Positions 1 to 12,800 of a stretch of 64,000 bases of DNA are shown one piece after another. The notes below the pieces were generated by a model that did no database searches, was not told where the DNA came from, and was given only the letters and a program-made list of their open reading frames with translations. Source of the DNA: Hemibagrus wyckioides. Taxonomy: Eukaryota > Chordata > Actinopteri > Siluriformes > Bagridae. How positions within the stretch are numbered: position 1 is the stretch's first letter; every line of letters starts with the position of its first letter. The stretch covers positions 19,508,157 to 19,572,156 of the forward strand of contig NC_080718.1 in NCBI RefSeq assembly GCF_019097595.1, read 5' to 3'. The position numbers and the translations under genes are program-made.

Positions 1-369
1 GATGTATGGCTTGGATGCAGCTGCTCGGCCATGGAAACCCATTCCATGAAGCTCTCTGTGCACTGTTCTTGAGCTAATCTGAAGGCCACATGAAGTTTGG
101 AGGTCTGTAGCGATTGACTCTACAGAAAGTTGGCGACCTCTTTGCACTATGCGCCTCAGCATCCGCTGACCCCGCTCCGTCAGTTTACGTGGCCTACGAC
201 TTCGTGGCTGAGTTGCTGTCGTTCCCAAACACTTCCACGTTCTTATACAGCTGACAGTTGACTGTGGAATATTTAGGAGCGAGGAAATTTCACGACTGGA
301 TTTGTTGCACAGGTGGCATCCTATCACAGTTCCACGCTGGAATTCACTGAGCTCCTGAGAGCGACCCAT
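1..369 (-). CDS. Tc1-like transposase, N-terminal 123 codons, open to the window edge
   Basis: The minus-strand ATG at 369-367 starts MGRSQELSEFQRGTVIG and the frame stays open for 123 codons to base 1. The protein has the two helix-turn-helix DNA-binding motifs of Tc1 transposases: the first around residues 10-45 (GTVIGCHLCNKSSREIS, then STVS), the second after a GRPR-like linker (RSRRPRKLTERG). In this family these bind the inverted repeats; the catalytic DDE domain would lie beyond the left edge. No stop or frameshift is visible in this part, unlike every other Tc1 copy in the window. Confidence 0.8.
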   Translation of the reverse strand, partial: MGRSQELSEFQRGTVIGCHLCNKSSREISSLLNIPQSTVSCIRTWKCLGTTATQPRSRRPRKLTERGQRMLRRIVQRGRQLSVESIATDLQTSCGLQISSRTVHRELHGMGFHGRAAASKPYI

Positions 370-505
370 TCTTTCACAAATGTTTGTAAAAACAGTCTGC
401 ATGCCTAGGTGCTTGATTTTATACACCTGTGGCCATGGAAGTGATTGGAACACCTGATTCTGATTATTTGGATGGGTGAGCGAATACTTTTGGCAATATA
501 GTGTA
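1..505 (-). mobile_element. Tc1-like DNA transposon (family A), 5' half, cut by the window edge
   Basis: The right end at 488-505 is the inverted-repeat tip of a Tc1-type element; on the minus strand it begins TACACTATATTGCCAAAAG, next to a TA. A noncoding leader follows and then a transposase reading frame running to the left edge. The same tip (tttggcaatatagtgta on the plus strand) recurs at 16950-16966 and, degraded, near 18490. The element sits in the aqr intron downstream of exon 18. Confidence 0.85.
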
Positions 506-665
506 CCTTCAGCGAAATTTCATTTCACTACAGTGCCATCTTTCACCCAATCCAATCTAATGCATTTTCACCTCTATATTGCTGCCAACATGGTTATAAA
601 AGTGGCTTTGGTTGATAATAAGGGGCAAAAAAAAAAAATCACAGCAGAGGCAAGATTAAACTTAC

Positions 666-833
666 CTTCCTCAATGACCCGGCCTTTATCATCCAGCATG
701 CCTTGCACCTCACAGCCCCTCACATACACCAGGCCGGTCTGCTCCCTAAAGGGCTGGCGCCGGTCAAAGCGTGTACCGTAGGGCAGCGTGGGCCGCACCG
801 TGATCAGAAAACAAACATCGTGCTTACGCAAAC
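666..833 (-). CDS. aqr: aqr exon 18 (residues 555-611, last codon split)
   Basis: Acceptor cttcag|GTTTGCG and donor GAGGAAG|GTAAGT. Encodes [14 protein letters not shown] and, further on, [20 protein letters not shown], nearly identical to human AQR. It ends after the first base of a Gly codon, so the next exon lies left of the window start. Confidence 0.96.
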
Positions 834-3800
834 CTGAAGAGAAATAGAGAGGGTGCGGGGAAGAAAAGAACATGGAGAAGAAACGGCTCTGTCAGCACAC
901 ACTGGTCTTTTATACATGGGGTCTGTAATTATACAACCTCACTGTCACTGTTCCTACCTCTTACACAAAGAGGAAGAGAGAACAGATTCGTTAAGGGAAA
1001 TGTAAAAGAGCTGGGACTATGCTATAGCACACCTAGCAAAAGGGAATCACACTAAGATTATTTTTAACACACTGCAGCAGTTCTTATAATACAGATTTAG
1101 AGCTATATTATTTTAGGAAATGAGGGCTACAAGTCTGATTTATATTCATATTACATTTATTCATTCATGCAAATACCTATCAGATGGTCCCTGAAAAGCA
1201 TTTGCATACTAATTCATGTCTATGGGACGTCTATCCTGTACTTAATAACCATCACACCCCCAACTTCACATACTGCATTAATTGACATGATACCTTTATT
1301 GGCTGTTCACACATCACAAACTATACAAGCCTCATTAATGTATAAGCATCATAAACAAAGCATGACTAACACTACAAACAAATAAAAAATAGATGAGGTT
1401 TTGGATGAGAACTGAGTGAAAGGCTACAGAATTAATCTGGATTAATTCATTTCAAATGCACATTCTGAAACCATGTGGAGGCTCATGTCATGATTTGGAG
1501 CAGAAACATTTAGTGTCGGCATTATTACAGCAATGAAAAGCCTGTCAAGGGCATAACAACTCGCTAACTTCTATGAGTGTTATTCTATAACGCTGCTGTC
1601 TCATTTGAACTGGGTACTTCCAAGATTAAGGATTGCAAGATCTAAGTGTTTTTCAGCTGGTATAAGTTTGTGTTCCCATCATTTGCATATAATGTCAAAA
1701 GAAGATCTAAATAAATAATAACATAAGCCTTTCAGGATTTGTACTTTCCATTAATAAACCATTACATCTGTTTAAAAAGTAGATCTGATGGATTATTAAG
1801 ATGAATGAAAATGTACGTAATAAGAGAGCAGACAAACCTTCCCACTCAGATTTGATGTGGTTTTGCACATTGAGGTTCAGAGTGACATCAGCACGGACTC
1901 GAGCGGGCCAGTTCTCTCCGATGTTAGGCTTTGCCACTTCAACGATGGAGAAGGACAAAATGGTCTGTGCCATTCTGGCCCATCCACCAAACACTACGCC
2001 GCCATATTCTGACTGCCTACAACATATACAAAGCAGTCTTACTGAGCATTCCATGAAGAACTACGTAACCAGCATGAAAATGTCGGTAGTTAATTACCAT
2101 GGCTTCATTCGCAACACAACGTCTTCTATGTCCTGTCTGATCTCGTACGTAGACTCCAGACGGAAGAGGTTGAAGTTTCTCAGCAGGTAATCGTGAAGAG
2201 TGAGGAACTGTAGATTGAGCTTTGGCAGAGCTAAGCAACCTGTACAACAATCACAGGAGATTTAGTATTCTTCATGCTTCACATTTCATTGTGCTTTATA
2301 AACATAGCAAAGAAAAATGTAAACCTTCGCCAGAGTAGTACTCGGTGGGGACGATGTTCTCATCCCAGACAATCTTCTCGGTTGGATAAAGAGGCATCTG
2401 GTTAAGTTGCTCAATCTGTGAAATTCTCCGCTCATGACGCGACACCTGTGTATGCAAGAGAGCAAGAGAGAGGGAGAGAAAGAAATTGGGTTAATTAAAG
2501 ACCTGAGCTCAGAAATCCGGTAATGTGTTGATCCTCTCTACATGCAGACGAATGAAATTTACAACTGTGGAGAATTAGGTCAGAGCACAACATTACATCA
2601 GGTTTATTATCAGCCTTGACTCTAGACATGGCATTTCTGCAAAGGCGCCAGATGTCCCAGAACAATACATCGCATAATATCAGATCCTGTTCAGACTTGG
2701 TATTAAGACCATTCAAAGGTGATCCAATCACAAGAGAACGGCAGAGACGGCTAGCTTTTCCCGACTGGTATGTTCACGTGTCTGAAATACGTTTTCAGTG
2801 AGCACTTGTTATTCCAGGGGTATGCACACTGTGCCAAAAACAACCAGCGGTTGCATAAAAACCAGCCTCCAAAACACTAATACCAAAAGCTCCAAACAAA
2901 CTGCATTGTGCTCAATAGCTATTAGCATCACACTTCCCTGATCTATAACAACATTTACTTTAATACTACCATCCGATAGCTGAATGTAAACCGCCAAACT
3001 CAAAATATACCCTTTATTAACAATTCATTCTAACCCAAAACAGTGCAAACAGTGTATATACACAGTATATAAAGTTAACGAAGGGATATTAACAACATGC
3101 CGTTTCTTTAGGTGTTGAAATGGTCCACTATTATTACTTATATAGGCATAAATAAAGAATAGTGAATGAAATAAATAATCACTAATCAGCATACATTTCT
3201 ACATTAACGACCAAAACTCTGGCAAAACGGCAAGACGACATGTACATGAGAGGAGACTTTGCACAGCCAGTGTGCCTGCTTTAAAATATTACAGCATACA
3301 GCTCAAGTGTGTGAAAAACTTGTGGACCTAACAACACTGGTACCTGGTACTCTTTTGATGTTAATGACACAATGGTGTTCTTTATACACATGCAAGAGCT
3401 GAGAGTAATGAGATCACAAGATGCATTTGACCCCTTTCACACCTGTATTCTAGTGTCATCCACTCGTGATCTGTTCACCCAAGGAAGATGTTAATAACCG
3501 TCAAGTACGGCTGTTCAGTGTGACCGTTTTAGATTGATGTCTGACCTACAACTAAAAACCATTAAGACGTGACCTAAAAGGAAAATGCATGCCAGAACAA
3601 TGAAGGTCCTGCTCCTCAGTCTGGTGACGCATGAAAATAAACATTCACCTGGGTGACACTAATTTCTATGGTAATTCAGGGATGGTACGTTCTGTCTCAG
3701 ACAGAAAGGTGCACTGTGTACGTGTCTTCCCCACCTAGACTGGGGAGGGAAAAAAAAAACTTGTGTGAAGAGAAGTGAGAAATATGGAAGTGTGAAGCTG

Positions 3801-6800
3801 TCTGCTGAGTGTCATCTAAGGCATCAGGCATCTGCATTTCTCATCTGTATTCTGTGCTAAAAATGCAAACAGCTGCAGCAAGTGTAAGAACGCTCTAAAT
3901 GACAACCTAATACTGATAAACCCATACAGGCAGCAGGGTCCAGGTTTAACCTAAAATAGCTGTGTGGAATTAGCACTTGACAAAGTGTATATATATGTTT
4001 GCTGTGTTAATACTTGCAACTTTTTCCTGCATTGAAACACTTGGAAAGCTATGCAGCAAACAACCAATTACTGATTTTTACAGTCTGCGCCTCAAACTTT
4101 ATATACAATGAAATGAATCAATATCTCTGAGAATAATGTGTAGGAAGATCCTTTCGAAGCTTAATGATCTACTTTATCACATGCTTGACCTGCAATATAG
4201 ACATAACAAAGGCCTCTTCTTTGAGATTTGTATTGCCTGGGGCAACAGAGGCCACTTAAACTAGTGGACGGACATCAGCTCCAACAATACAGCGAGTTAA
4301 TTATGGCAAAGTGTCTCCTGAACCTCTGGAGGACAGCTGGAGAGCGCAATTATGGCCAAAGCAGGAAAGAGGTGCTGTGCTGACGACCGCAGTGAAAACA
4401 GCTTCTTACGCAAGTGTGTGACGAGCTGGAGAGGAAGTTTATGGGGCAATCAGAAAAGGCCTGAGAGAAACATCCAGTCATTTTCAGGCACTCTCCACAC
4501 ACAGCACTTAATGGCTAATTCATCCAAGAACTCTAATTGAATTTCGAAAATGAAGAGGCAAAAAAGGGAGCTTAATCTGCATCTCAAGGTCAACATCAAT
4601 TAATTTCAGCATGCACATTAAAAAAATGAAAAACAAAACTTTCATACTATTATGAAGACTGTGATGTCGCCAATTTATGTCTATTTTGAAATGTGATTAG
4701 TTAATTAAAACTATGTTAAATAAAATGATTTCAAACCTACCAGGAGCTCTAAAAGCATCTCTTTGTCATAGGAGGTGTTTTTTCCTTCTGGAAGCTCAGG
4801 TAAAAGGCACAGGTATGATGCCACCTGGTGAAGGGTATTGGGACTGCAGGAAATCAGAGAGAAGAGAAGCAACTTGAAGAGTCAAATCGGTGTACAATCT
4901 TCCATAAGCACTGTGACATTTGCAAGATCAACGAAAGAGAAACTTTCTCAAATTTGGAGAATTAAGCTGAAACTGTCTCATAAGCTTTTCTACCTTATTA
5001 GCAGTAATTACTAAACAGGGCAACAGTACAAAAGTTTGGTAAACATGTATAGCATTTAAACTGGGAAATAGTTGAATAATTGCTTTGGCCATCTTGTGAT
5101 CAATAAAAATCTAAATTATTTTTAAAATAATGAGAAGAAAAGGTATAGTATAGATAACGTTGTGCTTAGCTGGATCTTTTCCACCAAAGGAACATCTCAG
5201 CATCTTTTTTTCTCTGTCACCTGCTCACACACACACACTGGTAAGAGACAGCAGGCTTTACAGTGTGGCAGTGTTATTATGGTCTGACAAACGCAGCTGT
5301 TTAAAGAGTTTATTGTCAGGCTCTCACAAATCGATTAAATTAATGAGGCACAGCTTCCCATCTAGTTGCAATGAGCCTGTGCTCAATGACCCGGGTCCTG
5401 TCACTTAGCAAGCCGGTAAACAGTTGTTAATCTCGATGCAACATGGCTGTTTAACTCTCTGATCAAATACAATAGAGGGACAGGAGCAAGGTGGCTGACG
5501 TAAACTTCCACAGGTTTCTCCCGGATAAAAATATTAGACATAATAGCTTACACTGACTATAAATGATAAAGTATGAAGTCGGGGTTAGTCCTATAGGCTT
5601 TACAAATCTGTCTTAGGAGGAGCCCAAAGAGTTTTGGACACGTTTACATGGAAGCCAAGGATGCTTGGGTACTCTAGCATGGCAGTGTGCTCGAAAACCT
5701 TCTCATCCAAATGAATTTCTGAGAGCCAGTCATCTATGAGTCACCAGACGAATACCTTTCATCCTGAATGGCACCCAAGAGCTCAGCGAAAGTCAGAAAG
5801 AAAGGATATTTGTATGCTGTGTGTACGGGTCTGCGTGCTTCAGCAGAATTTGCATTTTTATGAGCCGCATGTTCAGAGCACGGATATCTAGAATCGATTG
5901 TATGACCCCTGTCTTTTTAGGGAATTACAAAAAAAAATGTAATGAATGAAAGTAAGAAGCTACACAAAATCTCATTAGACCTTGTTCTCTTGTCCATCAG
6001 CAGGAATATTACAGCTTAAAAGAAACACGCTCACTTGTCCTGAGCCAGTGAAAACAATATTCCCATAAACCTAGGTGGAGTGACAGTGAATTGCACTCTG
6101 TCGTTCTCAACACCCGCTCTGACTAACAACTAAGGACACTAGCCAAAAGCTTGATTGCTTTCTCACAGCTTTTGTTTAATACTGGGTGAATACATTTTTG
6201 GAGGCAGATGTAAACAGATGTACCTCTGGAGGAATCCTCGCCTACAGTGAAGGAAAGATTTAACACCACTAAAGCTAGAATCAGACAAGTGAATCAAGCT
6301 GTTAGCTCATGGACTGTTAAAAACAGTACATGGCTGCTCGGGGTCTAGCTAAACAGTCTGAGGGAGAACATTCTAACTAAACCAAGATGAGGTATTTGAA
6401 TGAAGTGATAAAGGTGGATTGGTGTACTGACTAACAGTAACTACTAACCAAACTTTTCTTACCTGAGGTGACCAAAATGTTTGGTGAGTGACTCCCGAGT
6501 GTCCACGGCTGCTACATTAGAGAGAGCAAAATCCTGCAGCTCAGGAAAGTGTGCGAAAGCAGCTCTCTGTGAAAGAATCATGCATGATATAACATTTATA
6601 TGTATTTAAAACAGCATGAGCTAGCAGTAATTAACTACACTGAACAACCCCTGAAATCTAGTCCTGAATCAGAGACCAGAACACTGACTGATGTTTGTTT
6701 GAAGCAGGTACAGGGAGAATAATCTATCAAAGCCCAGGTTATGCAAAACACCTTCTTTAATATTGCTAATTAAAATTAGAACCATTAAACCAGCTTTTAA

Positions 6801-9800
6801 GCATAAGGCTGGGTTTGAATAAAGTCCCTCTCTGTATGTGTTAATAAGATTTTAGAAAGACACATGATATTGCATTTTCTATTGACCAGCCATAGCATTA
6901 TGACCACCTGCCTAATATTGTGTTGGTCCACCTTTGGCTGCCAAAATAGCCCTGACCTCTCGAGGCATGGACTCCATTAGATCCCTGAAGGTGTGCTGTA
7001 TCATCTGGCACCAAGATGTTAGCAGCAGATCACACACGCCCCAGGCCATCCACATGATGTAAAAGAAAACGTGATTCATCAGACCAGGCCACCTACTTCC
7101 ATTGCTCCGTGGTCCAGTTCTGATGCTCACCTGCCCATTGTTGGCACTTTTGGCGGTGCACAGGGGTCAGCATGGGCACCCTGACTGGTCTGTGGCTATG
7201 CAGTCCCATACGAAACTGTGATTCACTTTGTATTCTGACACCATTCTGTCAGAAACAGCATTAACTTCTTCAGCAATTTGAGCAACAGTAGCTCGCCTGT
7301 TGGATCGGATCACACGGGCCAGCCTTTGCTTTCCACATGCATCAATGAGCCTTGGCCCACTAACAGGTGCCATGATGAGGAGATAATCAGTATTATTCAT
7401 GGCACCTGTCAGTGGTCATAATGTTATGGCTGATCAGTGTATGTAGGTACATGTAACCCTCAAATCCCACCAAGCTTATTTGAGATGATTTACAGTGTTC
7501 TCAAACCGGGACCTTTTTCATTTTAAAATAATGTAGACAGGTCTGTCTGGTAGATATTTTGTGAAAATAAGTGCATTATTTACCTGCAATGAAGTTATCC
7601 GGTCATAGTGAAGAGTGGTCATCTCTTTCTCTGTGAGAGCGTTGCCGGTCTGGTCGTTGATCTCAAAGCCTGTGTAGAACTTCAACATGTCCAGCAGCTA
7701 CATGAAAGCAAACAGCATTATAGCAGAGCTGACCAGTTCTTCCTAAAACTATAGCATGAACTCTGAACAACTGAGGCACTAATAATCACTGCCTCAATGA
7801 CAAAACTAAGATATTTGCACAATATGTGGATTGTACTGTAAGTACATACAAACTCTACTTATGCAAAAAAGTTTCCACCTGGCAGAAAAGGTGACCTTCT
7901 TTCTCTTGCTGTGCGAGACTGGACAGGTGGCAGCTGACCACCAGGTGAGAATCATCCAGCACAGTGTTGAACCAACGGCGTGTTGGGAGAAGAGCCTGCC
8001 AAAAATAATGGAGATTTAGATCCTCTTGAAAAACCCCTCAAAACTCTCAAAGCATATTTGCACTTCAAAAAGGAGATAAGAACATTACAAGCTACAGTGT
8101 ACTTGTACATATAAACACACACTCAGATATGACTTATATGTAAAATATGTAGTAATAATAATAATAAATATTGGTAAAATATGTAAAATATGATATTACT
8201 TGAGAATTATGATATTTAACTCAAATTAGTTCACATCCATCACTGTGCAGCAGGGTCTATTTAACAAGTTTATATTTTATTATCAGACTTCTCAAACTCC
8301 AGTCATAGAAAGTTACAGTACACACAGTACACACTCCAGCCTGTTCGTCATCAGCTATCACCTTGAACCAGATGTGCTAGAGCACGATGTGCAGCACTCT
8401 AATCCCATAGGATTTATGTTTAAGAGCCTTGGTTTTGGGCCGAGATTGAAACGGAGCAAAGTGAAGGCAGAGCTCTAGAGGTAATATCACAGATATTCAC
8501 AAATTCTAAACAACGTGCTAGAAAAGTGACGCAAAATAATGAGAAATACACAGCAAGTTCCTCTGGAATTTCCGCATCGGGACGTAACAGTGATCCGAGG
8601 TCATGCTTTAAAACAAACAAATCAAACAACTAACTAAATACAGTGGAACCTCGGCATAGGGATTTAATTTGCTCTGGAGGGGAGTTCTTAAGGCAAAAAA
8701 TTTGTATTGAAAAACGATAAGAAATAATGTGAATGCAGATAATCCGTTCTAGCCACCCAAAAATATTACCAATAATACTAATTTCCAAAGGTCCTCACAG
8801 GAAGTCGTACCACAAAGCTTGGGCTAAAAATAGAACTCCGCCAATCGCAAACGCATGCTGAAGGCATTGGTATCGTTAGTCGACTCTTTCTAAACAGCTT
8901 TCACTGACAAAAAAATAAATAAATAAAAATTCTTAAACTTGCTTCGGTTGGCTTTCTTCACTGGCGCAAACAAGTTTTGAACGGCTCCCTTAGCTGGCAT
9001 TCGGTTCGGTTTGTTCGGATGGCGAAAATTCTTTGTGTGCTGATGCAAATTTCTTGCAAGGTTCGAATTCTTAGGGCGAAACTTCATAAGGGAGGGCATT
9101 CATATGCTGAGGTTCCACTGTAAATAAATGACAACTAACTGAATAAATAAATTTACTAAATATTTGACAGACACCCTTATCTAGACTGACATTTATTTCA
9201 TTTTACACAGGTGAGCATTTGAAGTCTATGGGCCTTCAGCAAGTTCCCAGCAGTAGCAGCTTGTTTTTGGCTGGGATTCAAGCTACAACTGATACACTAC
9301 ACATTATCTTTATAATCACTGCAAGGAACATAAAATGAGGTTTTTAAGTAACTAAACAAGAACTTGAACCTGATTTGCTTTTCTGCTGTATGCACCTTTC
9401 CCATTGTAGTGACCACACCCTTGTAACATATGACAGCAAACGTGGAAGAAGCTGCAGCTGTGTTGTTTTGTAATGTTTTAAAATTGTTTAATATGTTCAA
9501 CGTTAATGTAGTTTTTAAACCAGCTGCACACACAATGTATATTTCCATACCTTTAGCATTTTGGCAACTGCATTGCATTTTGCTGTATATTTGAGTGACA
9601 AACATAATTGTTCCACACTTACACAGAGAGAGAATGAGATTTAATACTCATTAATTAGATAAAAAATCGAAGCTGTTCCTTTTAAACTGTAAATAGATGG
9701 GAATCTGGGTCAGATGGGTCAATTCAACAAGCTTACCAGTTCCTGTATCCAACAAATCATTCATCATGCATGTAATATCATACTTAAATAGCAATAGCAT

Positions 9801-12800
9801 CAATAAAGCTTCTACAGCTTCAGCAGTCTGTTACCATGACAACCATCATACCTCCAAGTCAATCATGAGCTCGATGAATCTCTCGCAGTAGTGCACCTTC
9901 TCCATGGAGATTAGACCTATAACAGAAAATGGGGGAAAGAAAAAAAAAAAAAAAAAAGAGTCAGGGCGTATAAATAACACAATGTGGACGTTGGGAGAGC
10001 CCTGAAGACACAGACAAGTGTATCCCACAGCCAGCAACTCCATAAAGAGCAGAGAGACAGCGACTGACAGGAAGGATTAAGAGTGTGTATGCATGCACTG
10101 AGCAGAGCAGTGTGTCTCCATCTTGCATACCACACTGTCTGTCCTGTGGTGTCAACATGAATTAGGCAGCCAGAGAGAGCCAGCTGCACCACCTGCATCA
10201 CAGAAGGGTCAGAGAATGGGAGAAAGATTTGAGGGGGATGTAAAGAAGCTCCACTCTAAAGCAATGATGAAATCAGAGGAGCCACAATGTAGAAACCAGA
10301 CAGTCAGTTACAGATGGATGGTTATCATAATACTTAAATGAGAAACATGTTGTTGTTGTTGTTGTTCTTTTGGCTGCTCTCTGTTCGGGGTTGCCACAGC
10401 GGATCGTTTGGTCCGCATGTTTTGATTTGCCACAGGTTTTACGCCGCATGCCCTTCCTGACGCAACCCTTCCATTTAATCCGGGCTTGGAACCCGGCACT
10501 GAGAGTTAACTCCCTGCCCGGGAATCAAACCGGGGCCACGGCAATGAGAGTTTGGGTTTCTGCTGCTGGGGGAGTACTTACATAAGAAGCAATATTAACC
10601 CAAATTTGAATATCTGTTAAATTCAAAACTGGTTAAATATATAATACACCACTAGGAACCAGATCATGGGACTGGGCCACACAATGGGGAATTTACTTGT
10701 CCAATAGGCTAAGCAATGAACAAATCCTTTATTTGCTCCTGAATTCACATCACGGGTTGCCTGCGGACTGAAACAGAGTTTGCTGTGGAAAAGGAGGCAG
10801 TAACAGAATCACAACACTAACCTGATGATGGGATGGAAGTCAGCACGCTGAGAAACTTCTTTATGAGTGTAGAGAGAAAGGTCCGTTCCCTTTTGGCTCT
10901 GCCAAAGAAAAGTTTGTAATGAGTGTGATGAGCACTGCATTTCACTAGAACTTTACATGTGTTCATTGATAGAAGACAAGGTCAAATGAAGCTAAGACTT
11001 TGATTAGGATAAATCTAAGACGATGAGAGGAGTTTCGTACTGTTCAGCATCCTTCGACTCCATTTTCTCATAGTTCTTCTTTATGAGATTCCAGAACTTC
11101 TGCAGTTTGGGGACTTTTTTCAGTTCATGTTGGAGTCGTGACTGTAAAATATTATTTTAAGTAAAAATATTGAAGACATCATCGGAATAAAAGCACTACA
11201 AGTGAGTAACAATGATCATCACATTGAATAATGGGTATTTATACACTGATATTTATTTGGCCAAACTGTGTGTGTGTGTGTATACACATCATTATATATA
11301 GAAGAGCAGTTTATTTACAGTAGATAATGTTCAGTTCTGCTATAAAAGCATGGACTATGGGTCATTGAATGCTTAATGATGTTGAACACACTGCTATTTC
11401 TATCAGGATCATGAGTGTGCTGCTGCAGTGCTCACCGGCAGGAGGCACATCCACATGGGCAGAGAAATGAGCTGCTGCACCTGTTCTCGGATTATATCTA
11501 CCTCCTGAGACAAGAAATACACCCATCAGGATTGGACAAAAGCAAAAATAGAAATATTCCCAATGTTAAAAGCTCATAGGATCATTACAGCTCTCAAAAG
11601 CTTCATTACAAATTACGATGGCTTGATAGTCACTATTATGTTAAAGCACAACACTGCCACCTAGTGGAAAAATAAGTCATTTTAACAAAGGACTGTACTG
11701 TACTGTAGGTCGTTACATGATTTTAAATAGGGATAAAAACAAACCAGACTGTTGAAGCAGTGATCAAGAAAGAGCAGCAGAACCGTTTGTTCCCGGAGCG
11801 ACAGGCAGAGCTCTTCTCCGCTTAGACAGGCCTCCATTACACACTTAAAAAAGTAGGGGAAGTGAGTGGGCTCCTTTTTAAAAACCTGACAAGAGAGAAA
11901 GATGGAATGAAGCTGAACTGTGCAACAAAACTGCTTACATTAATCTCTTCATAGACTAGTAACAAAATTCTGACATTGAGAGTCTGAAGAATTGAACCAG
12001 AACAACCGACTAAGATTGCTAGTCATGGCTTTATAATAACTCTTCTACTGGAAAACAGTGGAAAACCATCAAGGCTGTACAACTACTGATCCCATAAAAT
12101 TAATATTATATTAATATTAATGAATCATAATTTCTTAAAAATTGGTGTTGTTGGGAGTGTTTTGTAATTAGAGTATTTATAGTTTTGCGTACTACCACCA
12201 CCATTTTTTATATTGTATCATTCTAACGGTTATTCCTTTTCACTTGTTTTATTCTATCTCGCTTGTTACAGAATTTCTATTCTATCACATTAAAATTTGG
12301 AAAAATATTTGAATTAAAAGGCAAACAGCCGAAATAATGCAAAATATGGAGAAGAATGTGGAAAGTCAAGGGGTTCAGGCTCCTGGAGACATTCCAGTGT
12401 CCTGATGGACTGATTAAATGAGCTGAGCTAGTCTGCTGCATCACTAGTCAGTTCACAAGTTAGCTAAGCATCCTCCACTAAACACCAAAAACTGCAACCC
12501 TATAAACCATCTTGCTCTCTCAGATACACTGCATCTACACAGCTAACCTGAAACGATTTCCTTCTGCATACACTACTCCTCATCCCTAAACAAACACAGT
12601 GCACATGATACTGCGGGAGATACCATCATGTGCTGTTATTCCAGTTTCCATGGTAACAGCAGCAGTGGGTTTGGCTTTAAGGATTGTGGCTTATAGTGTA
12701 CCTCTCTATCATTTCAGCAATTAAACATGATTTAAAAACATAAATAAAGTTATGTTTAGTTAGGCCAACACCTTCTACAGAAGCATATACCATCATTTAT

